A DNA stretch of 64,000 nucleotides from Hydnum rufescens UP504 (Eukaryota > Basidiomycota > Agaricomycetes > Cantharellales > Hydnaceae). Positions 1 to 12,563 of this stretch are shown in pieces. The first letter of the stretch is position 1, and each line of letters starts with the position of its first letter. Location of the stretch: contig MU129124.1 in assembly GCA_014904985.1 (NCBI GenBank), forward strand, positions 30,589-94,588, written 5' to 3'. The notes under the pieces are model-generated. The model was not told where the DNA came from. It made no database searches and was given only the letters and a program-made list of their open reading frames with translations. The position numbers and the translations under genes were made by a program.

Positions 1-3000
1 GGCAGGGGCCTTTCCATCGAGCACCCATACGCCCGACCTGCCCGTTGAAATAGACCACTCGACATTATCTCAATCTTTCTTTATGAACCACAGCACTGAA
101 CATTACGGGCTGGGCCTGAGAATGCTTTGGAATTTCCTAGGCATAGCACGGATATGTACTTGAAGGTCAGGTAATGTGCACAATTAATCCCGCATGCATA
201 TTCATTATGTTGATTATTTTGGTGTTCAAGGGTGGATTATACGTCGTCGCTTATTGGCCCCAAAGGGGTCGCCCCCCTTATGTACAATACCTACCCAAGT
301 ATGGCCTGATGATGGCATAGCGAAATTGTTTCGACTTTCAGCTGTTGGCAGCTATGCAGTCGTCGATTATGTGTGATCCCAGTACCGATATATTACACTT
401 GCACTAGACTGAGACTGGAAATCCGCACATTGTTGTGGGTATGCAAAACTGCAATGAAGATGTTTCCACATCTGTTCATCATCGTCGCCGGAAATATGAG
501 ACATGGATTGCACCAAATTCAGCTGTTGTGATATCCCACAACATAACGCGTAGGGATTAACAGTTCTAGGTTGATAATAGTAGGCCAGGTGGGTTATCGA
601 CATCGTGTCAATCACTATGCTCCAGCTGGGGAAATGCTTGCTCAACTGCATGGAGCTGAGTTCGCACGATCAGTTCAAGCGATGCCATATAGAGAAATAA
701 TTGTCATGATCGTTCTGGGTGAAGACTATTGGGATCACTCAACGTCGCCTTGGGACATATGCAATGGAGCTTGGCATGTCAGATCGAGAACCAGACATGC
801 GAACCTCGCATCGTACGGCATCGCGAAAATATCAATATAAGCATGGATCAGACACATTAGCATTGGCGGGGAGACGTTCCTGATTCTGCGCACCCCTTGA
901 CCGGTTTGCAACACGCTGGAACAATCCGCGCTTGCTAGGAATTTCCAAGGGTCTCAGCCAGCATAATGTTCAGTCTGTGGTCACTAATACAGAGCAGTCG
1001 GTCGGGATAACGGCGTGCACGTTGGTCATATTTCATACGGGTCTAGACAGATGTGCTGGTCGGCGTATGCGGTTTGGTGATGGTGCAGCAGTGGCGCCCT
1101 GACTCTGTGGAGTTGATCTATGCTGCAGGCAGAACAAACAGGGCTCGGCAGCATACGATTACGCAAAGACAACTCTGACTCTCCTACAATATGTCCGTGG
1201 GGAATCAAGAAACCAGTATATGAAGTTTTAGCGCCAAGAGAGAGCCGATACATGATAAAATACATCATGCACCTTTCATATATGGACAAATGTACAACAC
1301 CACCTCGAGGGGCCTTCATAATGTGAAGCCGTGTTCCAAAGGACCCTATCGCCCAAGGTCATCTGTCTATTTTTTGTCATCAGCGTTGTGTGTCGGGTCG
1401 AGCGACCTGTCTCTCGTAACGCCACATATCCAGTAGTGCCTAATTGTTTGTTCTACTTCAGTAAGGAAGGCACCATAAAAAGGACCTTGACTAGGCTGCT
1501 ATTCGCGGGTTTTCCCGCCCCTATGCGCCGACCATCTACTTTCTCAGCAGCTGCGTGTCTGGCATCTGTCCATCCCGGTTGCTAGGCTCTATATGGCTGG
1601 AAACTACCAGTAGATCTGTTGATATGCAAGCCGGGATGCTGCAATGAAGTGTTTTCTTCTATTCTCTGTAGTCGTCGCCCTCTCTATCTAGTCACCTCCA
1701 ACGGTGCTGATTCTATAGTTTGGCAAAAGAACGTAGTTTCTTGTCGCTGTTGCATAGACCCGATGTCCAGCGTTCCTTCTAGCTCTCGATGCATGCTTTC
1801 TACTCCAGTCGCGCTGCACAATGAACGGAATGGACTTCGCAACCCTCCCTCAGTGTGTGCGTACTTCCTGGTTCGCCTCCTCTTGGAGGAATTGTGAAGA
1901 CATGAGCGCTACTACGCCTCTGAGGGATAAAACGGGCTACTAGACAACCCGACCTGCTGCTTCCGTGCAGAAGGTGTCGCGGTGGCATCTAGCATGACGT
2001 TCTCGATCTCTGTGGAGATTCATTTAAAGGCTGCCAGATGCAAAACCATTTGAGGAGCAGCAAAATCTCGTTTAATGGCACTGGGCGTAGTAGCTGTGCC
2101 GTACTGTTGCGCATCGACATGCTTAGTACGTGGCCTGATCAATATGATCGAGAGCGAAAACATATACATCTAAGACCTTAATCGACAAGCTTCTTCAAAG
2201 AGCTGCCATTCAAACTTCCACTGTCAGCTTCCTCTATGAATGTGCCATGTCACTCCCATAGTATGTCCAAGGTATGAATATTGTGGGGGTTTGGGCTCAT
2301 TTCCCCCTACTAATTCCATCTATCCTGAAGTGGGACTCACCTGACCCGAGGTGGTTCTGGCGAATTATGACTTCGGAATACGGCTTGGCCGTGTATGGCC
2401 ACCAATACGTCTGTCAAATCATGTCCACACTCCCGATAAGGTGGAGGGCATTTGGCCGCACTGATGGAGAAGGGACTGAAGGGTGTGGATGCTTGATGAG
2501 TCCCATATTCCGGGTCTGTCAGGTCTCGGGGGTAAGTGCCCAGGCTGTTCTCGTCACAATCCTGATGAGATCTTATCAATTGCCACAGGCTTTCACCGGC
2601 GTCTTTACAAACATGCTGATGCAAAATTTGTTTGTATCATCCGATGATAATATCTCTGAGGCTTGCGCTCCTGGCTCCGCAGCATCATAAAAGACGCGAT
2701 GAAACTGATATTGAAGAAAGGGGATTCCCGATCCGAACTGAGTATTGGGAAATGACTGGATCACTCGCAGGCGAATGGACAGCCAAGCGTATCCCAAGCC
2801 CAGATACCCGAGTATGGCCATCAGTCTGGAAATTTTCAGTCACAACACATTGATATATATTTCGCTATTATTCCAGGCTTGTGGAAAAAGAGGGTTTTTG
2901 GAAAGAGATACAATTCTTCTGCTTTTGCCATCCAACTGAGCCTTTCAGACACAATAACGAAATTGGGGTGTGCGTTGTTCAAAAGAAAATTTCACTTTGC

Positions 3001-5500
3001 GGCGCTGATGGCTGCCACCGCAGAACTCATAGTGTCATAAGTGATGAACTTGAAGAGCTAGACTACACAGGAACACGGTCAAACGGCAGCTACGATCGAA
3101 GAGCAAGATGTGCTAGTCCAGTGCGTGAATTGGTGACGGCCAAACTTAAAGCAAACCTGGTTGAGTCAACAAAAGAATCTATGTCCCTCATTTATCCAGG
3201 CATGCACGCCAAGCCAAACAACTTCAACGAACGTGCTTCGAGCCGAAGCACTCCTATGTGCATCAAGCTGCGTCAGTATACACCGCCTCCTACACTTAGC
3301 GCTCTTCTCCTGTAATCCTCACATAGCCGTTGACTTCTCACTGAAATATTCAGTAGACCCAGACGAACGCGCCGCCAAGCAACCATTCGCGAGCAAAGCT
3401 AAACCACCGAGATCTTATGCCTTTCCACTGTACGAACATTCAGCACATCCCTAGCTCAAAATCACCTAGTGGCAGGCACTGGATGAGGCCCTCCCAGGGC
3501 TGGAGGAGAGCCTATACGATAACTTCCACCTGCAGGGCCTTGTACCTACAACGTCCGAACGCGTGACCCATCCACGCGTTCACCAAACGAGTCCCTTTGG
3601 ACTCCTCAGGTTGCCTGATGACAATGGCCAAGTACGTTCCGCATTGGCAAGTCATTCTGAGTTTCCCTGGCCTGCGGTTTTGCTGCCAGAGATGCAGACA
3701 ACCAGCGCCCAGGTGCTGGCGCGCACCTCAAACAGTGACTCATGCGAGCGCAACAGGACCTGAGTCTGGGCAGACAAATGAATACTTCATGCCTACAGAC
3801 CATGCTTTGTACATGCGTGCTGGTGAGTGTGAGAAACTCATTTGCCTCGCCTCGACATATTCTTCAACTGTCAACCAATCACTAGACTCCTTGAATAAGG
3901 ATCCTCGATATGTCTGCTTGGCTGCTACTCTCCCCGTCTGCACACACAACAGCAACACTCACGCTTGTCAAGCTTGGCTATGGCATCTGCGCAAACTTGC
4001 TTACTAAAAGCATTCCACTGCTCAGAACCCCACCTGAGTGGCCTGTGCTACTTGAGCAGACAGCAGTGAATAATTGGGTGCTGTAGATAATATCAACCCA
4101 TGATCAGATGAATTTCCGGATGGGGAGGGGAGCGACGCCTGCGCCCCCGTCCCCGACCCCTCTAGGTTCAGCCGCCACGCTAGATCCCTAACTCTGTATT
4201 CACCGACCGCTGAGGACAGATGAAGGGGAGAGAGGGAGACGATCGATACGCTGTGATATATACATAACAAGCAATGTATGGTGCATCACTTGATATACTT
4301 CTCACACCAAGTAATTCTCAGAAATTGATGGAGTTAGCGAGAATCTAATGAAAATAAGTTCTATAATTTTTTTGGTAGAATGGACCGAGGGCCTAGCACT
4401 ACGAAGGACTAGTGGCCAGCCTACCACTAGATGCGATGTGGTGCTAGCGTACACTCAAGTAATTAAAAGTCCATGTAGCTACAATCTGTATGTGGCAAGA
4501 TCCACTGTTGATACACTACAATCCAGTGGGCCTAATACTGAGTAGATCCCTCAATATTGGCCTAACAAATGTAGCAACACTATCCTAGAGCTCCCAGGGG
4601 CTCCGCCCCAGACCCAATGTAGCTAACATTTGTATAACAAATGTAGCTACACAGGAATAGGAAGTGAACACACCATACTACCTATTCAAAAACCCCTCAC
4701 CTGAGGGCCTCCCCCACCCACAACCAAATAAGGGCCCCCTGCAGTCGCTCCAGGACAGGGTGACTGGAGGTTGCATCCCAACCCTCGCGAGCATTCATCT
4801 GTCCACATCGGAGGGGTACAAATGGCTCCTGCTAGAGTTCACAAGGCATCCACAGGGTTTCCTTAACTGCCGACCACTCCCATACATGCTTAGATGCTGT
4901 TCATTCATCAATGCCCAGGAACAAATGGGGCGTCGGCGTTGACAAAGAGCGGACATTTGAGAGGTGTTGGCAGCTCTCATCGTCGAGTCCAGCATGCAAC
5001 GTTTCAGAATGAGTTGCATAATGCATGGTTGCTCCATGTTGGGACACGAAGCTTTGTAATCAAGGTATCAACCAAGGCAATGGATGCAAAAAATGAGATG
5101 ACACAAGGTGTCGCACCCATATCATCTTCCTGGGAGAGGAGGCAGATCGGCGACATCACTTGAACACTGGGGCTCTTCTCTTGCGAGGGGACTGACGAGA
5201 GGAATGGGCGCAGGACTAGGTCCTCCTTTATAGGAAGAGATATGGAGGTTATCACGTATTTGAGACGTCGAGACGACTCGGCGCGTCAACAAAAGCAACT
5301 TGCTTGTTGTGGCATGACCATCGACGCCCTTCGAATGAAACAAAGATACGCAGCCCTCCATAAGGCTCACAAACTGGAGCCCCCTCCTAGAGGGAAACGC
5401 ATTACGTAACATCGCAGCGTGCCAATGGGAGATGGCCCAACTGTAAAGCTGGAGGTCAGAAGGCTCGTCGAGATTCCAGTTCCAACATCAAAAACCACCC
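1..5500. other. Gene-poor stretch, nothing recognised
   Basis: This stretch has only short open frames (up to about 144 codons, for example 2881-3315 on the plus strand), none with a motif I recognise, plausible splice structure or coherent start context. CpG content is normal here, unlike the next block. Around 4,470-4,660 there are several short copies of a TGTAGCTAC / ACAAATGTAGC motif in both orientations, next to a GC-rich CCAGGGGCTCCGCCCC segment. That resembles debris of a small transposable element, but I cannot define its ends. Confidence 0.5.
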
Positions 5501-5509
5501 AAGACCTAC

Positions 5510-8500
5510 ATTACACTGATCCCACTTGATCACCAGATGAATTTTCTCTGCCAACATGCACTACTGGCCCCAGTGTGGGCTCCCTGCTACACATTCTTGC
5601 ATCATCCAACTTTGATCATCCTAATGTGATGCTTGATATATCTTGTTGGCCATCAATGGACTGCACCATGTGCCAACCATTCTTCAAGACCAGACTCATT
5701 GATGTGAATGGTGTGCATTCACCACTAAATCTTTTCATCTGCTGTACAAATATGTGAACTTGTAGTGTCATTCAGAACATCATACACATGAATGTGTTCA
5801 ATAACCAATATTTTCTCATGCTCCATCAAACCTTCCAAAGGTGTTTCTCCTTGCTCTTCTGGCTGGCTATGATTTTTGACTGCATGCCAACTATCCTCAA
5901 CAGCTAAAAGTCCATTGTGGAAATCAACTGTAGAGAGTTCACCAATTTTGATAGCAGCTTTCAAGTCAAATACAGGTGATACATTCCCTGCAAACCAGGT
6001 GTGCTGTACCCAATTGGGGATAGTTGCAAGGCACTCATCACTCATGCTTGATTGTACATAATGTTCAATGTATGCATGCATTTCATCCAAATCTTGTGAG
6101 TGCAGGCATGACTTTAAGTCCATGTCTTGGTTTTCAGTGTGTGTATCAACCACTTGATGACAAGATGAAGTACAATGGATCATGTTCATTGAATGCAGAG
6201 CATATGGTCTCAGAAGTTGACAGTCTGCAAATGTCTCAACCTTCTTAGCCACCCAAAAATGACAGAGGAGAAAGTCTGCATCAATCTGAAGTCTAGGCCA
6301 TAAGCCCATATGCTCCATGAATTCCATACTCTGCCAATGTCTCAGGCTTCTTCTGCACCTAGAGCAACAAAGCACAACAGCCATGTTAATCTGTACTCTC
6401 AGCCACAAGCCCCTAATTAAGATGAATGCTCTCCTAAAACCTCAGTCATAACCTAGTTTCACATGCCACATCCAATATTCTGCACACTCCTCCTGTTCTC
6501 CTCTCACATGCAATATTCCATATACAATCTAAAAACCTTAGCACCACTGGAAGCTATATATATTATTCTATACAGACCCATTCTAATCAAACCCAGAATG
6601 CTATCCACTCATATATTAGTGGCTGATTCTCTCAACAAATTAATGGAAGATGAGAACAAGCTCTCAGTCAATGGTTCAATCCCACTTCACATACTCATGG
6701 ATTCTCTCAAGTCATCCAACCCAATTGTGATTTGGCATCCTGTCAATATGACACTCTCACCAAGCAAATATCTTAATGCCAAGGTATGTTATGCTGTAGT
6801 GCCTCAGCAATACAACAATTGATTTGTTCCAGATTCTCTTGGTAAACAATGGTGAAAATGGCAATGCCGGCAATCCCATTACAATATCATATCATACAAG
6901 AGTTGTTGGCACTGCTTTGAGTCCCCTCAGTAATTACTGCCACTGAGGTGATGGTGCACTTCCTCCTCATGTTTCTAGTTCAATCAATGTGTATGTATGA
7001 TTGAATGTCATTTCAAATTATTGATTTTAATGGCTTGTGTCATGTAGCATGCAAGAAGTGAACTTCAAAGTGTGCATGGTCCTTATCCACACAGTAAACC
7101 CAACATTTATTCATCAAATGCATGTGGGTACTGACTATTAAGACTCTCTATGTGTGTAAATCAATTCTAAACTAGGCCCTAAATAAAGATGATTGAGGGT
7201 GCATTTGTTGATATGATGGAGTTCAAAAACATCTCCTCAACAACCCTTGCAAACAGTGGAATCACCCCACTCCCAGTCTTGTGTCTTATTCAATTAGCCA
7301 CAATCTATTCATGAATTATTGTGAAATGGTGAAAACTGGTGCTGATGTTGAAGCACATGGGAGTGTTCATCCAGTGCTTGAACAAGCTGTGAAGTTGTCC
7401 AACTCCACCACCAATCACATGTTTGTTCATCCTGGTGCTCCCAATATCCTCAAGCACAACAACAGTCATTACAGTGGCATACATTTTACTTCTGACATTG
7501 GAGATCAAATCTGACAAGGTGATGTCATTGTAGTCACCACAACTATAACTGGTTGGAAGGGACCAACCAGCTGGGAAGTTGATCTCAAGCCACAGGAAAT
7601 AATTTGAGTGGCTTCATCTTTTATGGCAAGTGTAGCACATTGTAACTTTGGAATTCTCTATTATTAAACATTGTCTGTTGAAGCCTGAAAACTCCCCAAC
7701 TTCAAAGAGAAAGTGACTCAGAGAATCAGACAAAAAGTACAGCAATGTCTCATACTTTCCATGACTGCCTGAATCTGATAAAATTGGGTTTCAATGCTGC
7801 AAATACAAAGTCTCATTCTAAATGGACCACAAGATAACATGCCTTCCAACACTACAGCCAAATCAACTACATCTGAAACTGAGCTTCATGAAGACAGTAT
7901 GGACATGGAGGATGTTCTACCAATGAACAAGGGTAAATCAGTGAAAAAGTCAAAAGTCTCCAGTCAAAAATGATCCTCCAGGTCAATGTACACTAAAATA
8001 TGAACCCATGTACTACTAGTTGTGAAACACAAATCATCACTCCATGCCTGTCATTAGAGTTGGGGATTGGCACTTGCTGCTGCTACCAATTATGTAATGC
8101 AACAGATTACACACTGGGCCTTGATTCCAACTTGCAGACCTGTCACATGACAAATAGGGGCTAATGTGGTGCTCTCAAGGAGTAAACATGGAATATCTCC
8201 CTCAGTTTTGATTGGATCAACTCAGAAAAATAGTGCCAAGAAAGCTACAATTCACACCTTTCAGACAATACCAAGAACAAGATGAACAAATCAAAACTGC
8301 ACTTGCCAGGCTGGTTTTATTGTATGTTTCATATTGCCCTTCAGTATTTTTCAAATTTCTCCATTCATTCACAACAAGCATTCCCAGAAAGCTGTTGACA
8401 ATATGCATCCAATGGTACCAAGGGCAAAACTATCTGATTAAAACTTGGCTCTCTACAATTTAACTCCCCCATGCATTCCATTATTGCCTCTGCTTTTTTG

Positions 8501-10960
8501 ATTATTAATGGCAATTATTCCCTGCTCCTCTTATGTCTGACAAAGGGTACATCTAGGATGACCAGTTCCACCATTCCCCAAGGGATTCTGCTCAGTAGGA
8601 GAGGAGGAATAGCTTGGTTAAGCCATATTCCCCTATTCTGACTTGATAATTGAATATCTCCTTCAGTTTTGAAACTTTTGACTTGATTTTTTTTTCATCA
8701 TTTTCATCTTAACCCCACCTTTCTTCCAGTTACCATAGCATTTTTCTGTAATGTATATTAAGTGCAGGAGATGCAAATTTCCATTGTCTTCCCCCTCCCA
8801 GTTTTGAGGCACTGATGTATTGCCACTGGCTCCTTGGGTGAATTCTACCAAGACCACTACACTTTGTCTAGGGCCTCAAGAGGAGAGCCTTAGGGTGTGG
8901 TATTGTGACCCAGATTCATTCTTTGTTCTATTGCTTGAGTAGGTGTTGCTTACAGCATTAGATTTATATCCAAAAAGACCTTCATTCCTTCAAGCCTCAA
9001 CATTCAGATTGACCCCATGGTCCCCTCTTTTTGTTCTCAATTCCATATTGTGGACTGCGGCTGGATTCCTCCCTTCATTTCCTGCTTACACCATGATGGA
9101 GATGTGTCATCTTGATGGGCTGTGGTGGCTGTGTGCAGGAAGTAGTACTTATAGCCCTTCACAGTTGGGGGATCACCAGTTTCAATCTTGCAGGATTCCC
9201 ACTGTGATAGGTGTGAGACTTGTGCATAGCTGGTGTTGGTTGCTGTATACTCAGGATTCCCACTGCAATAGTGTGTGGTTAATTAATCTCTTTCCTCTGT
9301 CTGTTTGTGGCTTTGATGGCAGTGTCACCCTGACAGAAGCCCCAATGGGGACTTCAGCCTGGTTCATTCAGAGTAGAATTTTAAAAAACTAATACGATCA
9401 AGTAGACTATGTACAAAGGTGGTGATCAATGTATCAGATGAACTGAACAAAAATTTGATAAAGTTGTCAGGAACAATTATCTTTGGGAACAAGTAAACTG
9501 AAATTTCCATCATCCCAAGGTAAAGTTGAGGGCTGCATCAGTTGCCAAGCCAAATTTTGGATTGAAATATCATGTAGAATTTGGTCCCATTCAAAGAACA
9601 AACTGGAGCCAGAGGTATTTTCAGGCATCAATGGTATAAGGGGGGCTGGAGTTGAAATATCAGAGGCAGATGGACCAACATAGCCAGACAATGCAGGGGC
9701 ATGGTTGGTAAAGATGAGCTTGTCACACCTGAATCACCAACAGGATTCATAAGCACAGATCCTTGATGACAACATCATTGTCTCCAATACTGATCTGAAT
9801 CCTCATCTTTATCCACTGCCCTTCACTTTTTCCCCACTTGGAGATCTTTGGCTTGTCACACAGTTAGCAGCAGCTTATTGTCTACACCTGTAACCAAGAT
9901 GTCATCATCACCCAAGTCTATGAAGAAGCATGTTCAGTAATCAAATCTAGTGACATCTCAGACATCCATACTGAAGTCACCAATTTGCTCAAAATGGAGC
10001 CTTTTCAGTGGATCCATAAACCAATTGCCAGTGATATGTCTTGAGATCATCAGCAGAGAACATGCCAAGTAAAGGCATACCATCAACCCTAGGCCAACAG
10101 ATGCAACATAGTCTCCCTGCCACCATCTTTTGCAGAATCAAAGACCACAGCATGCTCTTGTAGTTCAACTGAAGTGATCCTAAGAGGGATCCAAGAGCAA
10201 TTAACAGCATACCCCAATGACCCAAATATACAATATATATGCTCACCAAGCATCTTCAGCAGACTGGCAGAGTGTTAAGGGTTGTTCATAGTATGAGGAG
10301 GTGATTAGGTAATCAGTTCAAGTATGAATGAGAAATCCTTAAGATAATTGACAGAGAGTTTGTGGAGGATTACATAAGCATGAGCATGACAGAATAGCAG
10401 TGGGCAGACTGATTTCTAAGAGACTCAACATGAGGGATCTTTAGGATGAAGTTGTGAAATGTGGAGGGACTTTGTGAGGGGTGAGATCAATCAAAGACAA
10501 TATATTCTTGATCTTCTTAAGAGCAAGAGTACAAGATGTAGTTATTTATATACTAAAAGGTTAAGGGGAATTTATTAAAGGTGGTGTGATGTATGGAGTG
10601 GTGCAATATGTGGAGTGGTGTGAGGTAAATAAGGGGTCAACAAGGAGCTGTCATGTGATTGTGGGATAATCATAGTTATCTTGCATACATGATCAAGGTC
10701 ACAAGTACAACTTGTGACACAGAGACAGCCCTCCACAATGTATATTGATCCTTTGTCTCATTCACACAAGTTGCTTCATCTTGATCTTTTTGGAAATTAG
10801 TGAGATCCTCACCCACCCCTTTCTTCTGGAGAACATGCATGTAAAGTGAAGCAAACAACCTCTTCATTTCTGGCACATTTGTTGATGTCCATTCATGTTT
10901 GATCCACCACAAAGTCCTCACTGTTGAAGTTAATTGAGTTCTGGCTATGGGCTGCCATTG
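5510..10960. repeat. CpG-exhausted block, probable hypermutated repeat or mobile-element relic
   Basis: Reading line by line I find about three CpG dinucleotides in 5.4 kb (near 6,868, 9,058 and 9,395), while the DNA on both sides has one to five per 60 bases. TpG and CpA are very common and GC content is lower. The edges are sharp: CpG-containing sequence stops near 5,470 and resumes near 11,030. This is what decay of methylated CpG (or CpG-directed repeat mutation) leaves in old repeats of basidiomycetes. Short internal duplications are visible, such as GAATATCTCC(C/T)TCAGTTTTGA at about 8,190 and 8,652. I cannot name the original element; no reverse transcriptase or transposase motif is readable. 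Confidence 0.65.
5725..6408 (-). CDS. Hypothetical protein, 227 codons, inside the CpG-free block
   Basis: This is the longest uninterrupted frame in the CpG-free block (227 codons). The product is rich in His, Cys and Met and has no transmembrane segment, signal peptide or motif that I recognise. The lack of CpG removes CGN arginine codons and distorts codon use, so an open frame of this length may be either a survivor of an element-encoded gene or chance. There is no obvious TATA or splice context. I would treat it as a possible fragment of a mobile-element protein, not a normal cellular gene. Confidence 0.25.
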   Translation of the reverse strand: MWLRVQINMAVVLCCSRCRRSLRHWQSMEFMEHMGLWPRLQIDADFLLCHFWVAKKVETFADCQLLRPYALHSMNMIHCTSSCHQVVDTHTENQDMDLKSCLHSQDLDEMHAYIEHYVQSSMSDECLATIPNWVQHTWFAGNVSPVFDLKAAIKIGELSTVDFHNGLLAVEDSWHAVKNHSQPEEQGETPLEGLMEHEKILVIEHIHVYDVLNDTTSSHICTADEKI

Positions 10961-11313
10961 ATGAGGCAAGGTCAGACACCATCATGTACAAATGATTAAA
11001 GGCCTTGAACACACACCCAGTAGAATAGATAGTCCGAAGATTCACTTAGGCATCCCAAATCACGTACACACAGCGGTGTTTCTTTTTTTTTCAATCACTC
11101 TTCACGGCTACATTGTCTCAAGCTCAAAGAAGGGAAAGCCCACCCCACGACCCTGGACACGCCATAGGTGGAAGGTGATCTACGGCAAGAGGGAGGAAGG
11201 AACGAGAGAGTATGCGCAGGGCCACCCTACACACAATATTCCCGGCTGTATTTTGTCCCACATGGCCCAGCATACATGTAGACGATCGTCTAAGAAGGAT
11301 TACATGGTCAATG

Positions 11314-12563
11314 TTACTTCTGTAGTTTCTTGACAAGTTCCGGGACCGCCTCATATAAGTCAGCAACAAGGCCTACATCTGCTACCTGGAATATCGGGGC
11401 GTCCGCATCCTATTTGCAGCCATTCGAGTCGTGAATCGGAACTCCAACGATGTTTGGGCAGGGACAGCACTAACCTTGTTTATAGCAACAATAAGCTTGG
11501 AGTCCTTCATCCCCGCCAGATGCTGGATCGCCCCACTGATACCAATAGCGACGTACAGTTCAGGCGCAACCACCTTCCCCGTCTGTCCGACCTGGATGTT
11601 GATGTATCGGCATCAGTGACTGACGGATGTGAACAAGTGGCGAGTGCGGCATAACCCAAATTACCTGCAGCGAATTATCAGCGTATCCAGCATCAACGGC
11701 GGCTCTGCTGGCTCCAACAGCTGCGCCGAGGGCATCGGCAAGGGGATTGAGAGTCTCCTTGAAAGTCACCGCATTCTTCAACGCTCTCCCCCCCGACACT
11801 ACGCGCGCGGCGGTCCCTAATTCCGGTCGATCAGATTTGGCGATAATCGTTTCTAAGTGGGTTGTAGGAACGTCGCTGGGCTAATGGATTCGACCGCCTC
11901 CACTTTGGCGGAGGAATGTGGGGATGAAGGTGCTTTCGCAAAGGCAGTGGAACGGACCGTGAAGATCTTCGTGTGGAGCGAGGCCGGAGCCTTAATCGTA
12001 GCAATCGCATTTCCGGCATATATAGGACGAGTAAACGTAGTAGTGTTGTCTGAGGGTGAATGTGACACAGACATCACATCTGATACAGCAGGAATATCGA
12101 GGACTCCCGAGAGACGAGGAATGATGTTCTTGGAATTGGACGAATGAGACGAGACCACATGGGTATACTCTGATCTCTCAAGTATTGAAGCGAGAAGGAG
12201 TGTGATAGTCTCTGCCAAATTGTTTGTATAGGCCTCCGAGCTCGAATGCAAGACTCCAGTAATGCCCTCGAGACTAAGAGGCAAGGTGTTCAATAGGGTT
12301 TATAATAAAAAAACCAATAATAAGCCATACTTCTTCACTTTCTCAACAATACTGTCTACGTCCCCTGGTCTCCCAACAACTAAACCGGTGACTTTACCTC
12401 CGAGTTGTGATGCAGCAGTCAGGGCAGACAGACTCCCGGCGTCAATATCCCCAGAACGATGCTCGACATAGAGAAGGCTGTGAATAGGCGATGATGCTGA
12501 CGCGAAACTACGCCTATGTCTCGAATAAGTGCGGGATAGTGCTCGAATACGGCGAGGTAACAT
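11314..12563 (-). CDS. Electron transfer flavoprotein alpha subunit, mitochondrial (one apparent frame break)
   Basis: ETF alpha carries electrons from acyl-CoA and other matrix dehydrogenases to ETF-ubiquinone oxidoreductase. From [18 protein letters not shown] (start 12,563) an Arg/Ser-rich mitochondrial presequence leads into [19 protein letters not shown], then a central part with [14 protein letters not shown] and FTVRSTAF, and the FAD-binding C-terminal half with [46 protein letters not shown] and [13 protein letters not shown], ending [19 protein letters not shown]. Introns fit: a 57-nt one after VEKVK, one before VGQTGK, and one after VAINK, all GT-AG and in phase. The frame changes once near 11,880, between VEAVESIS and PTTHLETII, with no room for a normal intron, so one base is gained or lost there. 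An in-frame start at 12,623 is possible but less likely. Yeast and human orthologues are AIM45 and ETFA. Confidence 0.88.

Noticed and set aside
2274..2690. 138-codon plus-strand frame
   Set aside because: The composition looks random and no motif or splice context supports a gene.
8943..9392. 149-codon frame in the CpG-free block
   Set aside because: It has no start context or motif; long frames are expected by chance where CpG loss changes stop-codon frequency.
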